From NCBI GenBank assembly GCA_016169945.1, contig JADLSH010000040.1, forward strand, positions 186,001-250,000: a stretch of 64,000 nucleotides of DNA, written 5' to 3'. Made by a program: the position numbers and the translations under genes. The DNA comes from Trachythela sp. YZ-2020. Lineage: Eukaryota; Cnidaria; Anthozoa; Malacalcyonacea; Clavulariidae. Under the pieces are notes generated by a model that had not been told where the DNA came from, searched no databases, and was given only the letters and a program-made list of their open reading frames with translations. How positions within the stretch are numbered: the first letter of the stretch is position 1; each line of letters begins with the position of its first letter. Shown here one piece after another: positions 34,656-46,100 of this stretch.

Positions 34656-37318
34656 ATGGTTCGTGGTTTTAGTTTTCGACTCTTGTATCGAGTCGTTTTC
34701 TTTTGCTTCTGTTTGATTTTCGCCTGTTTTTACCATGGTGGTGGTTCAGGGTATACCAGGCGAGAATACAAAACAGAACCGAGCAAATTAAAAGAAGAAT
34801 TAAAAAGCAAACCCTCAAATCGTGAAGCTTTTCTCGAACAGGACGAATGGATCCCTAACTTGACGGAAAATGCTGAACAAATTGATGGCGATGAGGCGCG
34901 GAAGAAAACTGATCTTTCAAAGATGGGAAGAAAAGGTAAATTTTAAAAATATGAGAATATTCGCATTTCAAGAAGGACTAATTGTTCATCATATAATTAA
35001 TTTCATTTTTAGGAACTGTGATGAAAACAATCCAAAGTAATAGAATACGGAAGGGTCCAGAACTGCCTTTTTCAACTCCGTCACCGCCTGAGGTAAAAGT
35101 TCCAAGCAAAGTATCGACTACCATCTCCCATTCAAGTAAGACGAAATGGCACAAGAGTGTTGGCAAAAACATATCTTCGTTGGAAAATCGAATTTTTCAT
35201 CAGAATGACTTGAGTGGAACAGCCAAAAGAGAAAATTTCGCTTCACTCACAACTCAACACATCCGGAACAGACGTGAAATTGATGCGATCTCAGGAAGTA
35301 AGGTGGGTCCGACCGAATGCGCCAATTTTACCTTGACTATAAAGTATGAAGATGAATACAGAGTATGGAACAACTTTTCAATAATGTACCAAGATAGAGA
35401 GTACTATGATGACGAGTACAGAGTAACGGACGATGGTCTACAAGTTTGTAATTCTTCCAACCCTCTTATTCAACAAAGATGGCGGAAGTTGATTGCCTTG
35501 GAAAAGAAAACGATGGCTGCCAAACATTGTAATGTATCCGTGGACGGTTTTTACCAGCGAAATTACACATTATATAAAAACTTTACTGTTTTCTTTAAAC
35601 CTACTGAGCAAATTTTCACAAGACAAGATTACGGAGTGATTCTTGGACGTTTTGCGATTTGTTCAGCAAAGCTCAGTTTATCCTGCAATGATTATTTGGT
35701 TAAAGTAAAGTACGAAGAAGAATACAATGTTTGGCAGAACTTTTCGCTGTTTTACAACAAGAAGATGTACGATTATCGCGAATATCGATTCAGCCACGAC
35801 AGTCTGGAAATGTGTGCTTCCAATGATTCAAGAGTTCAGGCTATTTGGAGAACTCGAAATTCGTGGGAAAAGTTTAAAGACCGTTATAAATGCTACAACC
35901 AGATATTGTATTATGCAGTGAATAAGCAGTTCACTGTCTATTTCGCAGGTAACGGTAAATATTTCACAAGAAATGAATATGCGGTGATAGACGGTAAACC
36001 TCTTATATGCGGAGAAAAGTTCAGACCCAAATCAATAGAGTATACCAACGAAGATCTATTAGCCTGTTACGATTCAATCATCAATATAGAATACGATGAT
36101 AAATACAAAGTTTGGAATAACTTTTCAATACTCTATAAGAAGAAGGTGTACGATTATACTGAGTATCGAGTTCTGAATGATGGCATAAAAATTTGTAACT
36201 CCACTGATAACTATGTTCGGAATATTTGGAAAGTACGTAACTCCTGGGTAAAGAGAGTAATGCATCGCAAAAGTTGCAAGCAACCCATTGAAGAGGTCAC
36301 TATTAGTACTACTTACAAGCGAGGGTATTACTATTACACTGCAGTGCATAAGGATTTTAGCATTCTCATTTGGCCAACAAGGCGAGTTATAACAAGGTAC
36401 GATTATGGTCTGTCTCAAGGTAAACTAATAGCATGTACTGAAAAACTAATACGAAGAAGAAAATTTGGGTTGGCTGCGATAGCACGATCGTGTGCTTTAG
36501 CGCTTTCTATCATTTGTTTGTTATTGTTGTTGATAGTTTATGGCATGCTTCCAGAACTGCGCACTCTTCCTGGTTTGAATTTGATGAGTTTAAGCTTCGC
36601 CTTTTTGTTAGCGCTGACTCATTTTGTAGTATATTTGTCACTGTATTATGTGCGTGAAGGTGAAGTGGTTAAGATACCATGTGCCAGGCTGCTAATAACA
36701 GGTGAGTTTATTATGTTTTGCATACGTATGAACGCTGTTGTTAATATTTATCACTTAAGAAAAACCTTTTGTGGCAATACTCTGGTGAGATGTGATGTGA
36801 ACAAGTTGAAAACCTTTTTGAAGTATAGTCTCTTTAGCTGGGGTGTTCCTGTTATTATAACTATTGTCTACATTGTACTTGTGAAGACAGATGTTTTAAG
36901 CTTTTCTCAGAGATGGGGTCATTGTGCCATTGTGCCTACTTGGTTGGCTGTTATGATAGATGATGGTCTTCCATGGTGCCTTTTGTTGTACATTAGTGTG
37001 ATGTTCATCTTCACTGCTTATCGAATTCGCCAAAAACTCAAGGCAAGCAATAACATTGCACAAAAACCCAATATTGTTAAGAATCGGAAAATCTTTGTCA
37101 TGTTGCTTAAGCTGTCAACTACTACTGCCTTAAGTTGGTTTCTTCCTTCGTTAATACTTTCATTTGTGTATATTAATACCCAGATCAACGGAGCGTTAAT
37201 TATAGTAATGTTGCTTACTGGTGTCTACATAGGTATTGCATTTGTCTTTACACGAAAAAATTACCAGCTGCTTAAGAAGAAATATTTCCCAGCAAAAAAT
37301 AAGCCAGTTATCGTGTAG
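34656..37318 (+). CDS. methuselah-like 7TM receptor, intact
   Basis: Two exons, 34656-34935 and 35013-37318, join in phase across aaaag/gtaaat and tttttag to encode about 861 residues. Exon 1 holds a signal peptide (RVVFFCFCLIFACF) and a charged segment. The ectodomain has six cysteine-containing modules of about 55-70 residues in three A-B pairs. Type A reads Y.VWNNFSI.Y....YDYxEY then CN; type B reads F..F....TRxDYG then C. Seven hydrophobic segments follow from about residue 575. They include the class B/adhesion-type KYSLFSWGVPVI in TM4 and a KNYQLLKKKYF tail. No GPS motif is seen. It is expected in the plasma membrane with an extracellular N-terminus; ligand and G protein are unknown. 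Length is well above insect Methuselah because of the repeats. Confidence 0.88.
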
Positions 37319-37602
37319 TTGAAGAAATTGTGGCAAGGTAAGTACGTTTGTATGCAAGCAAGCAAGCAATCAAGCAAGCAAGCACGTAGACGTATTCATA
37401 AGTAGTTACAAGAAAATAGATGTGTGTATATATAGTTTAAGTAAACAATATAATAACCTAAAATTTGTAATCATAATTCATGTGCACACGACTTGTAAAT
37501 GTCTAACATATTCTATCCAATATCAAAACTTAGAATATAATGCTATCAATTTACAAAGTATGCACACATTGTGTTTTAAATGTTTGTAGTATCATAAAAG
37601 TA

Positions 37603-37608
37603 AATAAA
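37603..37608 (+). terminator. candidate polyadenylation signal of the receptor gene
   Basis: An AATAAA lies about 285 bases after the receptor stop codon. Equivalent AATAAA-containing stretches sit after the other receptor copies near 7680, 14633 and 31910, which supports a shared 3' end. Confidence 0.4.
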
Positions 37609-37658
37609 AAATGCAAAATTTTGGTCTTCCTCATTGTTTCCTGGCTGTGGAGGATCGT

Positions 37659-38375
37659 GACCGGACGTTTGGCCGACAGACATTTGGCCGACAGACACTA
37701 GACCGACAGACGTTTGACCGACAGACATTTAGCCGACAGGACATTTGGCCGACAAGACATTTAGCCGACAGGACATTTGGCCGACAAGACATTAGGCCGA
37801 CAGGACAATTCACCGACAAGATTTTTTATTTCAAGTTTATTTTCTAAAATAATGCTCACGGATCGGAATAGTCCAGGGAGGACGTCGACGCCGATCTCTT
37901 TTCGATATCGATCTATGGAATGTACACGACCGTGTTGAGAATGATTAAGATTTCCCGCGTACGAATAACTCCGTAGAAGGTTGGCATCATGCCTTCGATC
38001 AACGCGTTGGCGTCTCCCACCCCACTATCCGGAGACTTGTGGCCAAGATCAGGAAGGAGCAAGCCAATAACGAACTTTTATTGGAGCAAATCTCTGCTGA
38101 ATTCTCCGTCGGCCCTCAAAGCAATTGTGAGTGATTTGGACTTAAACGCCGACAGCTTTTTAGACTATATACGTGCTATTGCACATAACTTGTAAATATG
38201 CGTGAAAGTTACAATAAATGTTATTCAAGATGTTGTTTCAAATTATTGAAATGTCGGTGAATTGTCCTGTCGGCTAAATGTCTTGTCGGCCAAATGTCCT
38301 GTCGGCTAAATGTCTGTCGGTGAAAGGTCATGTCGGTCTAGTGTCTGTCGGTCTAGTGTCTGTCGGCCAAATGTC
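37659..38375. mobile_element. foldback element with tandem-repeat termini
   Basis: The left end is an array of about ten units of 14-18 bases (catttggccgacag, cactagaccgacag, catttagccgacagga). The right end is the reverse-complement array (ctgtcggctaaatgtc, tgtcggccaaatgtc). The arrays are inverted relative to each other and enclose about 440 bases. A 68-residue open frame at 37989-38195 lies in the interior but resembles no known family. This organisation is that of foldback-type elements. No transposase is present. Confidence 0.75.
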
Positions 38376-39780
38376 AGAAAGGAACCTGAATTAAACATTT
38401 AACTTCATTCATAATGTAGTGCACTATCGATATCAGTTCTAAATTGTTTTTCCTAGCGGTCCAGTGTTACTAGGGGTGCACGGTTACTAGGTAACCTCAG
38501 TTATACTAACTATATTTATAGGGATATTTATATCACTTTTTGAATACATTCTTCCAAATACGCGGCCCAGTAGAGGACCAGCTCACTACAGAAGGACACC
38601 TAAACAAAGTACCTGTATAGTGGAGGCTGAATAGTCCGTTCTAAATTGGCCTCGTAAGAGGTCTGCAAGTTGGAGGCATTCCTCGTTGATCCATTGGAAG
38701 TGTTATTACAGAAGGAAACTGCACTACCCATGAAAACCTCCAATATTTGGTAAAATAGAAATGGAAGAACTCTACACATAGGACTAATGGAAACTATAAT
38801 CTGACAATTCCATATTGTGCAGCAATCCAACCCAGGTCACTGACGTGAAAGACAGATGAGTAGATGACTATAACAAGCAATGTAGCGCATCGTGTAACAG
38901 CGAGGATTATTATAATTGAATATACAGCAGTAGAGATTTTTGTATGTCTTACGATATTTCGGAAAACGTCAAAAATAGACCAGCGAGTTACAGCAAAATG
39001 AAGGGACACTGCAGTTAGCCCGGATGCAGTTAGTTTGTTGGTTTCAGAAGACTCGATACGTATAAAATATATTAAGACTAGGATTAAAACAGGATCGGAA
39101 GTAGAGTGATAGCCACTATAAAACATCGATTGCAATTGTATGAAGAAAATTTTGCTCGTTTCGTAGTCGTATTTGTATCGTTCGGACATTTGCTTCGTTA
39201 CTATCCTGTCTTCAATATAGCATTTAACACACGGTTAACCAACTGTAATCTTTGTCATGGTTTGATAAAAGTATAGTTAACGGGGCTTTTCAAAGGTAAA
39301 CGGCGAACCCAATTTAAAACAATGTCTAGACCTATCATTTACTATAATATTTCGCTGTTACGTTATATTCCCGGTAACCGTTGAAACGAGATCGAATGTT
39401 TTCGTTAATCGTTTGAAATGCTCTTATATATATCTTATTATATAACGTTTATGCTCCTAAAAATAAGATGGAAACAAGTGGCGACCACTCTCCTCCGCAG
39501 AGGCTTATTAAAATTTTTCGTTATCATGGATAATAATGGTGACATATATATAATTATAGTGGTATATGGATAATAATGATGACATATATATAATAGTGGT
39601 AATGTATGGATAGTAGAGGACATTCAATTGGCCTGGGGTGTAAGGCGAGGGGAGAAAAAACGAAGGAAGCCTCTGCCATATAATGTGTGGTTCTCGGGGA
39701 TTATTGTCGTTTCGCGGGTATTAATTTTTTTATTAGAAGAAATATAAACTTTGCAAACCGTAAGTTGAAAAACGTCCATT
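38376..39780. other. region with an unrecognised hydrophobic reading frame
   Basis: On the minus strand 39189-38794 encodes 131 residues with at least three hydrophobic stretches (DPVLILVLIYFI, TAVYSIIIILAV, CATLLVIVIYSSVF). The frame after it (38830-38600) could continue it with a shift. I do not recognise the family. It could be a membrane-protein pseudogene or chance. 39520-39620 has atggataataatg and catatatata repeats. Nothing else is seen. Confidence 0.25.
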
Positions 39781-40450
39781 ATTTACAATGATAGTAAATT
39801 TAAATTACAGTTCACAAATAATAGAATAGTTTACAATTTGAGATATAGATAATTTACAAATAATAAAAGAAGTATAAAATAATTTACAAGGTACATCCTA
39901 AGCTAAATTTTAATACAATATATATATATCTATATCAAGAATATAATGCATGCCTGGTCAATGTTCGTTATAGTTCGTTACGCATAATGGTATAAAAGAA
40001 TTTCCAAAACGTTCAGTCCTACATTTAATTGTTGCGAGTTTATTAGAAGCCGGCAAATTATAAGTGGGAGAGTTTTCAATTTGGATTAGATTAGACAACG
40101 GCGAAGACTGGGAAAGAACGTTTTTGTTGAAAAAGTTTGAACATAAGGATTCACGTCTTATTGTAGCCAAAGTTGGCAGATCAAAAACTGCTAAAGCGTC
40201 GCTGTATGAAAGGATTGGATTAACTATTTTGAGAGCTCTTGGATTCTTTCGATATCTTTCGTTAAATATCCAGGAATACTATAGTGCCATAATTGAGCAC
40301 AGTACTCTAAAATTGGTCTCACGGTTAATAATGTTCTAGCGTCAGCACCAGCTCGTTTCAAGAGTCTTAGTTGACATATAAATTCGTTTTGAGGACTTTT
40401 TCACAATATAAGTCACGTGATCGACTTATCCACTTCAGGTCGTCACTAAA
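39780..40450 (-). pseudogene. 3' end of a retroelement related to the one at the left edge
   Basis: Minus-strand translation matches the last ~150 residues of the reverse transcriptase ending at 3097: DDLKW, then RPILEYCAQLWH, IERIQ, SNFFNKNVLSQSSPLS, and CRTERFGNSFIP. There are several small deletions, including loss of the coding that lies between two leucine-rich blocks. The AT-rich part 39780-39957 is the 3' untranslated tail. It is an old, 5'-truncated copy. Confidence 0.8.
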
Positions 40451-41600
40451 TTTCCACTTCAGGTCGTCACTAAAGGCCGGCCTCCACTTGCACCTACGTA
40501 GGCACAATTGTGAAATGTGATTGGTTAAAAACTTGACGGCCGCACAGAAAGTAGTAATCTATTCCAACTGTACTCCTGCCCCCATTGGCTCACAGGCAGG
40601 GAGTTTTGGGAAATGCGAGCCCGTGAGCCGAGGAGCGAGGCAGTGAACGGTCTATTTTGGGAGGGGAGGTGGGGAAAAACGACGAATACAGTCAACCGAA
40701 CCTGTCATACACAAAATTATTGCAATATACTATTCCTCATCAACTGCGTAGATAAGTGTACTATTTAGGCTTTCGGCCCAAATATATACAATCACACAGG
40801 GATATAAGTTATTTCATATACCAGCCCCCAATGGCCAAATGGCTAGGCTTTCCTACCTACACGCCCGGGCGCCTCGTTTAACAAACTGATCCCGACTTAA
40901 TGGGATATCATTGTTTTATAGCCAATGTTACGCATGACTGCACTTGGGATAGTAATCTATTCCAACTGCACTCCTGCTCCCATTGGCTCACAGGCAGGGA
41001 CTTTTGGGAAATGCGAGCCCTGTCGCCGGGAAACACCTCTTTCATATCTAACCAGGCAATCTCCGTGTAATAGGGCACAGCCTATACCCTAACCCAACAT
41101 TACCCGTAACTCAAACCCTATCCCAACATTACCCGCAACTCTAACCCAATCCCAAAACTCTTCTCTTAACCCGAAACTTACTCCCCTTCCCAAAACTATA
41201 TACATCTCAATGCGGGCTATTCGGGTATTGTCATGCAGTGCGGGCTATTCGGGTATTGTCATGCAGGGGAAAAGGTTGAATAATGGTTCTGTCACGCAAC
41301 TGAGCTTTTAAAAGCCTAAAGGAACAACGTTTCGTTTCCTGACAATGGTTATCGAGTTCCGCGGAGAAAAATGATAATGGTCGCGGGCGATTGCATACCG
41401 TTACCCTGGCCACTTGACACCATACACTGAGACAGCCTAGAGCCGACAAAAGTAGTGGGCGAGCTAGCCCTGTTAATCACACCATTGATCACTCGGTTTG
41501 GGTGTTTTAATGTCAAAAGCGATAATTTAAGATGGGAATAAAAATTATACATTAGTGAAATAATCATCGAGTGAAATAATCGATCGCCCACTCCATTGTC
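40451..41600. repeat. clustered short direct repeats, no gene seen
   Basis: A segment of about 75 bases (agtaatctattccaactg through tttgggaaatgcgagccc) occurs at about 40551 and 40949. A roughly 33-base unit, aaccctatcccaacattaccc with variants, is repeated at 41085-41175. A 30-base unit, tgcgggctattcgggtattg, is tandem at 41213-41272. No reading frame here has family support. Confidence 0.6.
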
Positions 41601-42180
41601 CACTCCATTAATAGCCGTGAATTGACCATTCAAAGAACGTGTAAATTGGCCCCAACCAATGCATAAACCGTGACGTTTTTAGTTTAGCTGTTCGAAGTAC
41701 TTTTAAAGTGGCCCCGGCCAATACATACATTAGTAGCTGTGAATTGACTATTCAAACAACTTGTAAATTGGCCCCAACCAATCAATACATAAACCGTGAC
41801 GTTTTTAGTTTAGCTGTTCGAAGTACTTTTAAATTGGCTCCGGCCAATACATACATTAGTAGCTGTGAATTGACTATTCAAACAACTTGTAAATTGGCCC
41901 CAACCAATACATAAATTGAGAGCTGTGAATTGACTATTCAAACAACGTGTAAATTGGCCCAACCAATACATCAACGGTGACGTTGTGAGTTTATATAACT
42001 GTTCAACGCGCTGGTACATTGGCCCCAACCAATACATAAATTAGTAGCTGTGAATTGATCACGGATTAACACTTTAATTTAACACACTTGTAAATTTCGG
42101 TAAATTGGCCTCAACCAAGTATAAGTCAGTATAAAACAAATAGTCCAACGCACTTGCGAATTGGCCCCAATCAATACAGA
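41600..42180. repeat. minisatellite with gtaaattggccccaaccaat units
   Basis: Degenerate units of about 55-60 bases, partly organised into pairs of about 115, contain gctgtgaattgactattcaa and gtaaattggccccaaccaat. At least seven units are visible. The open frames across it on both strands are repeat by-products. Confidence 0.8.
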
Positions 42181-42261
42181 AACCGGTGTATATTCAGGGC
42201 CGTCGCGAGCGGGGGGGTGTGGGGTATGAGGTGCCGTTACCGCCAAAATTCAGAGTGCTTA

Positions 42262-42380
42262 TTTTTTAAAATGGAGGCATTATTTTTTAAAATGGAGGCA
42301 TTATTTTTTAAAATGGAGGCATTATTTTTTAAAATGGAGGCATTATTTTTGAAAATGCAGGCATTATTTTTGAAAATGAT
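42262..42380. repeat. 21-bp tandem repeat
   Basis: Five to six copies of ttttttaaaatggaggcatta are followed by two variant units with gaaaatg. A shorter, diverged version in inverse orientation lies at about 50765-50870 in the right arm, so the copy number differs between arms. Confidence 0.85.
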
Positions 42381-42603
42381 GCTCTCAATGTATGGTTTAT
42401 TTCATGAAAATGCTGGCACTAATTTGCAAATTGTTAACTTTATTTTTGAAAACAATTAATGTCGTAGTTTAGGATTTGAAATTGCAACGTCGATTTTTCA
42501 AAATGGTAACTTTTTTATTCAGAGGAATACCTACCACCGGGGATTTATCCCCGGCTCCCCGGGGATTTATCCCCGGGGATTTATCCGAGACTGTAAATTC
42601 AAA

Positions 42604-44059
42604 ATGGCGCTAAATTCAGAGACTGTAACTGCGGATGAATTAAAGAGATTAACTGTAATCAAGCTTGAAAATATCCATTCTTCTTTGCAAAATAATAGTT
42701 TAGAAGTGAATGATATTCTTGAGGAAGTAGAGCTTACATTCGAAGCATTACATGCTTTGGATTCTAATGTAAGAATACCTCCAGACATTTTTCGTGATTT
42801 GCTGACAGCCAAAAGAATCCTAGAAAAAAACGTCAAAACATGCTCACGAACCCCTAAGGTATTCACTGGAACAGCTGGACGTCCTTCTTATGATATATCC
42901 AAACAGCAACTTGAAGCTCTTTTGGATGTTGGGTTTAATGTTGGTCAAATTGCTGAGATGTTACAAGTTGGAAAGAGAACAATCGAACGTCGTATTTCTC
43001 AATTCGGTGTGTTAGCGCATCCTTTAGTGATATCTCCAATGACGACCTGGATTCTGTAGTTCGCCAAATCCAGTTGTTTTACCCAAACCTTGGCTCAAAA
43101 AACCTTGCCGGTCACTTAGCTTCCCGTAACATTAAAGTTCCACGAGCACGGATTAGAGATTCCCTTAGGCGTGTTGACCCCTGGGAGTAGCTGCAAGAAA
43201 GTGCCAGTCAATTCATCGCAGGGTGTATTGTGTCTCTCGTCCATTGGTTTTGTGGCACTTCGACGGAAACCACAAACTTATAAGGTGGCGGTTTGTCGTG
43301 CACGGTTGTGTCGATGGTTACACTAGAATTCCTGTATTCTTACATTGCCATACAAATAACGAAGCAAGCACAGTCCTTCAAAGTTTTTTAAGTGCTGTTC
43401 AAGAATGGGGCTTGCCGTCCCGTGTTCGATGTGATAGGGGCGGAGAAAATGTTGATGTTGTTGAATACATAATCAATAAACGAGGCACTGATAGAGGTTC
43501 TGCATTGGTTGGAAGAAGTGTGCACAACCAGAGGATAGAACGGCTATGGAGAGATGTCTACAGGGATGTTTTAGATTTGTTTTATGGTATTTTCATGTCA
43601 ATGGAAGATATTGGTTTACTTGATCCAATAAATGAAATAGATGTATGGTGCTTATGCTACTGCTTCTGCCATGTGATTAACACAAAACTGAAATGTTGGG
43701 CTAATGTATGGATAAGACACCCTTTGAGTTCTGAGCAAAATAAAACCCCACTTCAACTCTGGGTTCAGGGGAATCTTGAGAATGCAGAAAGAGCTCTCCA
43801 GGATCAAAGCATGGTTGGTGATGATTATGGCGTAGATATGGATGGTCCGGCAAGTTCGGATGCTTATTATGAACAGGATGTTGAAGTTGCTGAAACCGAC
43901 AGTCCTTTATCTCAACAACAGTTGGATCAACTTAATGCTGAATTCGAGCAGAATTGCCCAATTAATCCTTCCCCCTTGGATTCTGTCAGAAGCTATCAAT
44001 TCGTGAAAAACTTTACATTACAATGTAACAGAGGTGGAAATATCAATATTATTGTGTAA
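42604..44059 (+). pseudogene. rve-type integrase/transposase, broken
   Basis: The N-terminal 100 residues are helical and of unknown function. A helix-turn-helix follows (YDISKQQLEALLDVGFNVGQ, then QVGKRTIERR). The frame shifts near 43025 and again near 43180 and continues to the rve catalytic core. The acids are in LWHFDGNHK, RCDRGGEN and NQRIERLW (43255, 43425 and 43535), spaced as in D-D-E retroviral-type integrases. A conserved C-terminal acidic region ends at the TAA at 44059. Such integrase-core proteins are multi-copy in cnidarian and fish genomes. This copy cannot make a full protein because of the two frameshifts. Its N-terminal part is repeated, inverted, at 50579-50330. Confidence 0.8.
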
Positions 44060-44737
44060 ATACATTTCTTCAACTACATATACATGTAAACAATTTCAAG
44101 AGCAGCAACTTGAACAGACAATCTTGTCACAACAAAGCTTAACCCTTTGTTTACTGATGGGACTTTAAAGTCCCATGAGGTCTGCAACCATGACAACGCG
44201 CTTTGACGCAACTTAAACTTCGTATTTGTTTATCTAACATTGTTACCGGTAGTGTTATATTAAAAGCAGTCCAAAAATTTCCAGGAATTTAATAGTCTAG
44301 TAAACAAAGGGTTCAACTCTGATTCTGAACTTTAAATGGAATGAATGAAAGCATCATTCTCAATTAACAGAATATTAAAAACAGCATGCTTTAAAATGTT
44401 TATAACAGTTTAAATAACAGTTCATACTGTAATAGTGGTAATGTACCAAATGAAATAGGCTACCTATTGTTAAAGAGGATGGTAGCAATTAAAGCTTCCC
44501 AAATCCATGGCACTCCAGGAGTGCTTCCCTCAGGAATTTTGAGAATTCTACAGGATCTTCAAATCCTCCTGGCAGGAAAAAATACAGTCCACATGTTGAT
44601 GCATAGGGACGGCGACGGCTGTTTTCCTCAAAGTTGTAAAAATCAACTGTGATATTCTTACTGAATCCTAATGGCAGCAGACAATCAGCCCCAGTGATAA
44701 ATACGCGAAGATCTTCAAGTGGATAATCCGGCAACAT
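44056..44737 (-). repeat. left inverted arm with HECT 3' fragment
   Basis: The inverse of about 49660-50325. It carries, on the minus strand (44737-44489), the last ~80 residues of the HECT domain, including the ASTC catalytic cysteine block, and ends LECHGFGKL. A frameshift (extra c) separates the first nine residues. Just upstream, at 44738, stands acctacag, a splice acceptor, so this copy still has an intron border that the full gene at 49660 lacks. Confidence 0.85.
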
Positions 44738-46100
44738 CTGTAGGTATATTTAAAGCAATATATTTTTCCTTTAAAAAAAAAAATAAAAGCCATAAGCAGG
44801 GGTGGAGTGGCACTCTTGAAGAGTTAGAAAATATTGTCATGCATATAGAATTATTGGAAGGCCCCTCTCTTTATATAGGTGGGTTTCAGCAAGCCTTTTA
44901 ATGGCTTTTATTATATTCAACATGGTGATATACATGGCAGTCATGCACAGATGTATTGACAGCACCAGAATACACATACTGTATTTGCCACTAAATGCAA
45001 GGTCACTGCACACAGTGAACCGGTGCTTAACACCGAGATAACTATCTTTTCTCTTGGAGTTAACCAGGATTGGAGATACTGATTTGGTAGAGATAATTGA
45101 AGAAGGATAAAGTAAAACAAAGTCATGGTTTTGAGATAATATGATGGTCTCATGATGGATATTACACAATTGCAGACATCTTATGGTCCTTTTATTCTAA
45201 GTTACCTACAACAAAGATAGGAGTATACTAAATTTTACATATTAGCCAAGAAATTTGACATCAGGGACGCCGGAATGGGGGGGCGAGGGGGGGGGGGGAA
45301 ACGCCCCTCCTGCAAATACAGCTGTATTAGATGACAGTGCATAATAGAAAGCTATTGTTTTCGTTCCGTACTTCTTTATATCTATATTTGTACATAGAAA
45401 TAACAATTAAATGAGTTGAAATTTGAAAATCATCGAAATCCCATCGAAAGGGCGTGACAGCGAAAAATTTTCTCGACTGCCCTTACGTTCGCATTGCCCC
45501 CCCCCCTGCCCTACTATCGCTCCCTAGCTTTGACATGATGATAATAATTCTCTTGATGTAAAATTTTATTTGTTTAATATTATTATCAATTTGGTGATTT
45601 TGGTCATTTCAACAATGTTAAATTAACTGGTTTTAAAACGGTTTGTATGCAATGTAGCTTACTCCTTTCACAAATTGTCACACTCTAATTGTAGTGTAGC
45701 AGTTATTTCATGTTTGAGTGTCCTTTGAATATAAATATCACTATCTGTGTTAAACTAACCTTGTTTATCAAGTTTCAAGACAACGACTGTTCTGAAGAGG
45801 GGACTCCTTCGAACTTGCAAATATCGTTTTCCAACGTTATGAAGCCAAAACTAATAGAATTGTTTTCTCAAAATACTTCTCGTGTGCTTCTATTTTCATG
45901 ATAAGAAAATTGGCCAAATCAGCAACGTGTAAAAGCTAAAAAACGCGAAAACTATGATTCTACAAATCTATAGTATTAAAAGTGGGACCCTAGAATCGGG
46001 TGTGGCAGAGTTACTTCCGGCTTCACTTTTGAACAATGCATCCGCCATCCAGTCTTAGTATAGATCAGTGAATTAAATTCGCCCCATTAAACTATTAAAG
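44738..46100. other. interior of the integrase-HECT element, no gene seen
   Basis: 44738-45230 is probably HECT intron sequence on the minus strand. 45250-45530 looks like a MITE, with cagggacgccggaa on the left and tatcgctccctagc on the right around G- and C-rich tracts; its ends match only loosely. 45700-46100 precedes the HECT gene and may include its promoter. Confidence 0.45.

Noticed and set aside
37659..38375. CRISPR-like array of short repeats
   Set aside because: The units are contiguous without spacers, inverted at the two ends, and the host is an animal.
41085..41210. Telomere-like taaccc repeats
   Set aside because: The unit is about 33 bases with irregular ccctatcccaacattaccc, not a pure hexamer; it is an ordinary short satellite.
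42262..42380. Repeated MEALFFK peptide
   Set aside because: Translation of a 21-bp tandem repeat; the right arm carries a frame-disrupted version.
42860..44060. The segment missing from the right arm as a spliced intron
   Set aside because: It begins with GT in one reading but does not end in AG on either strand, so a deletion is simpler.
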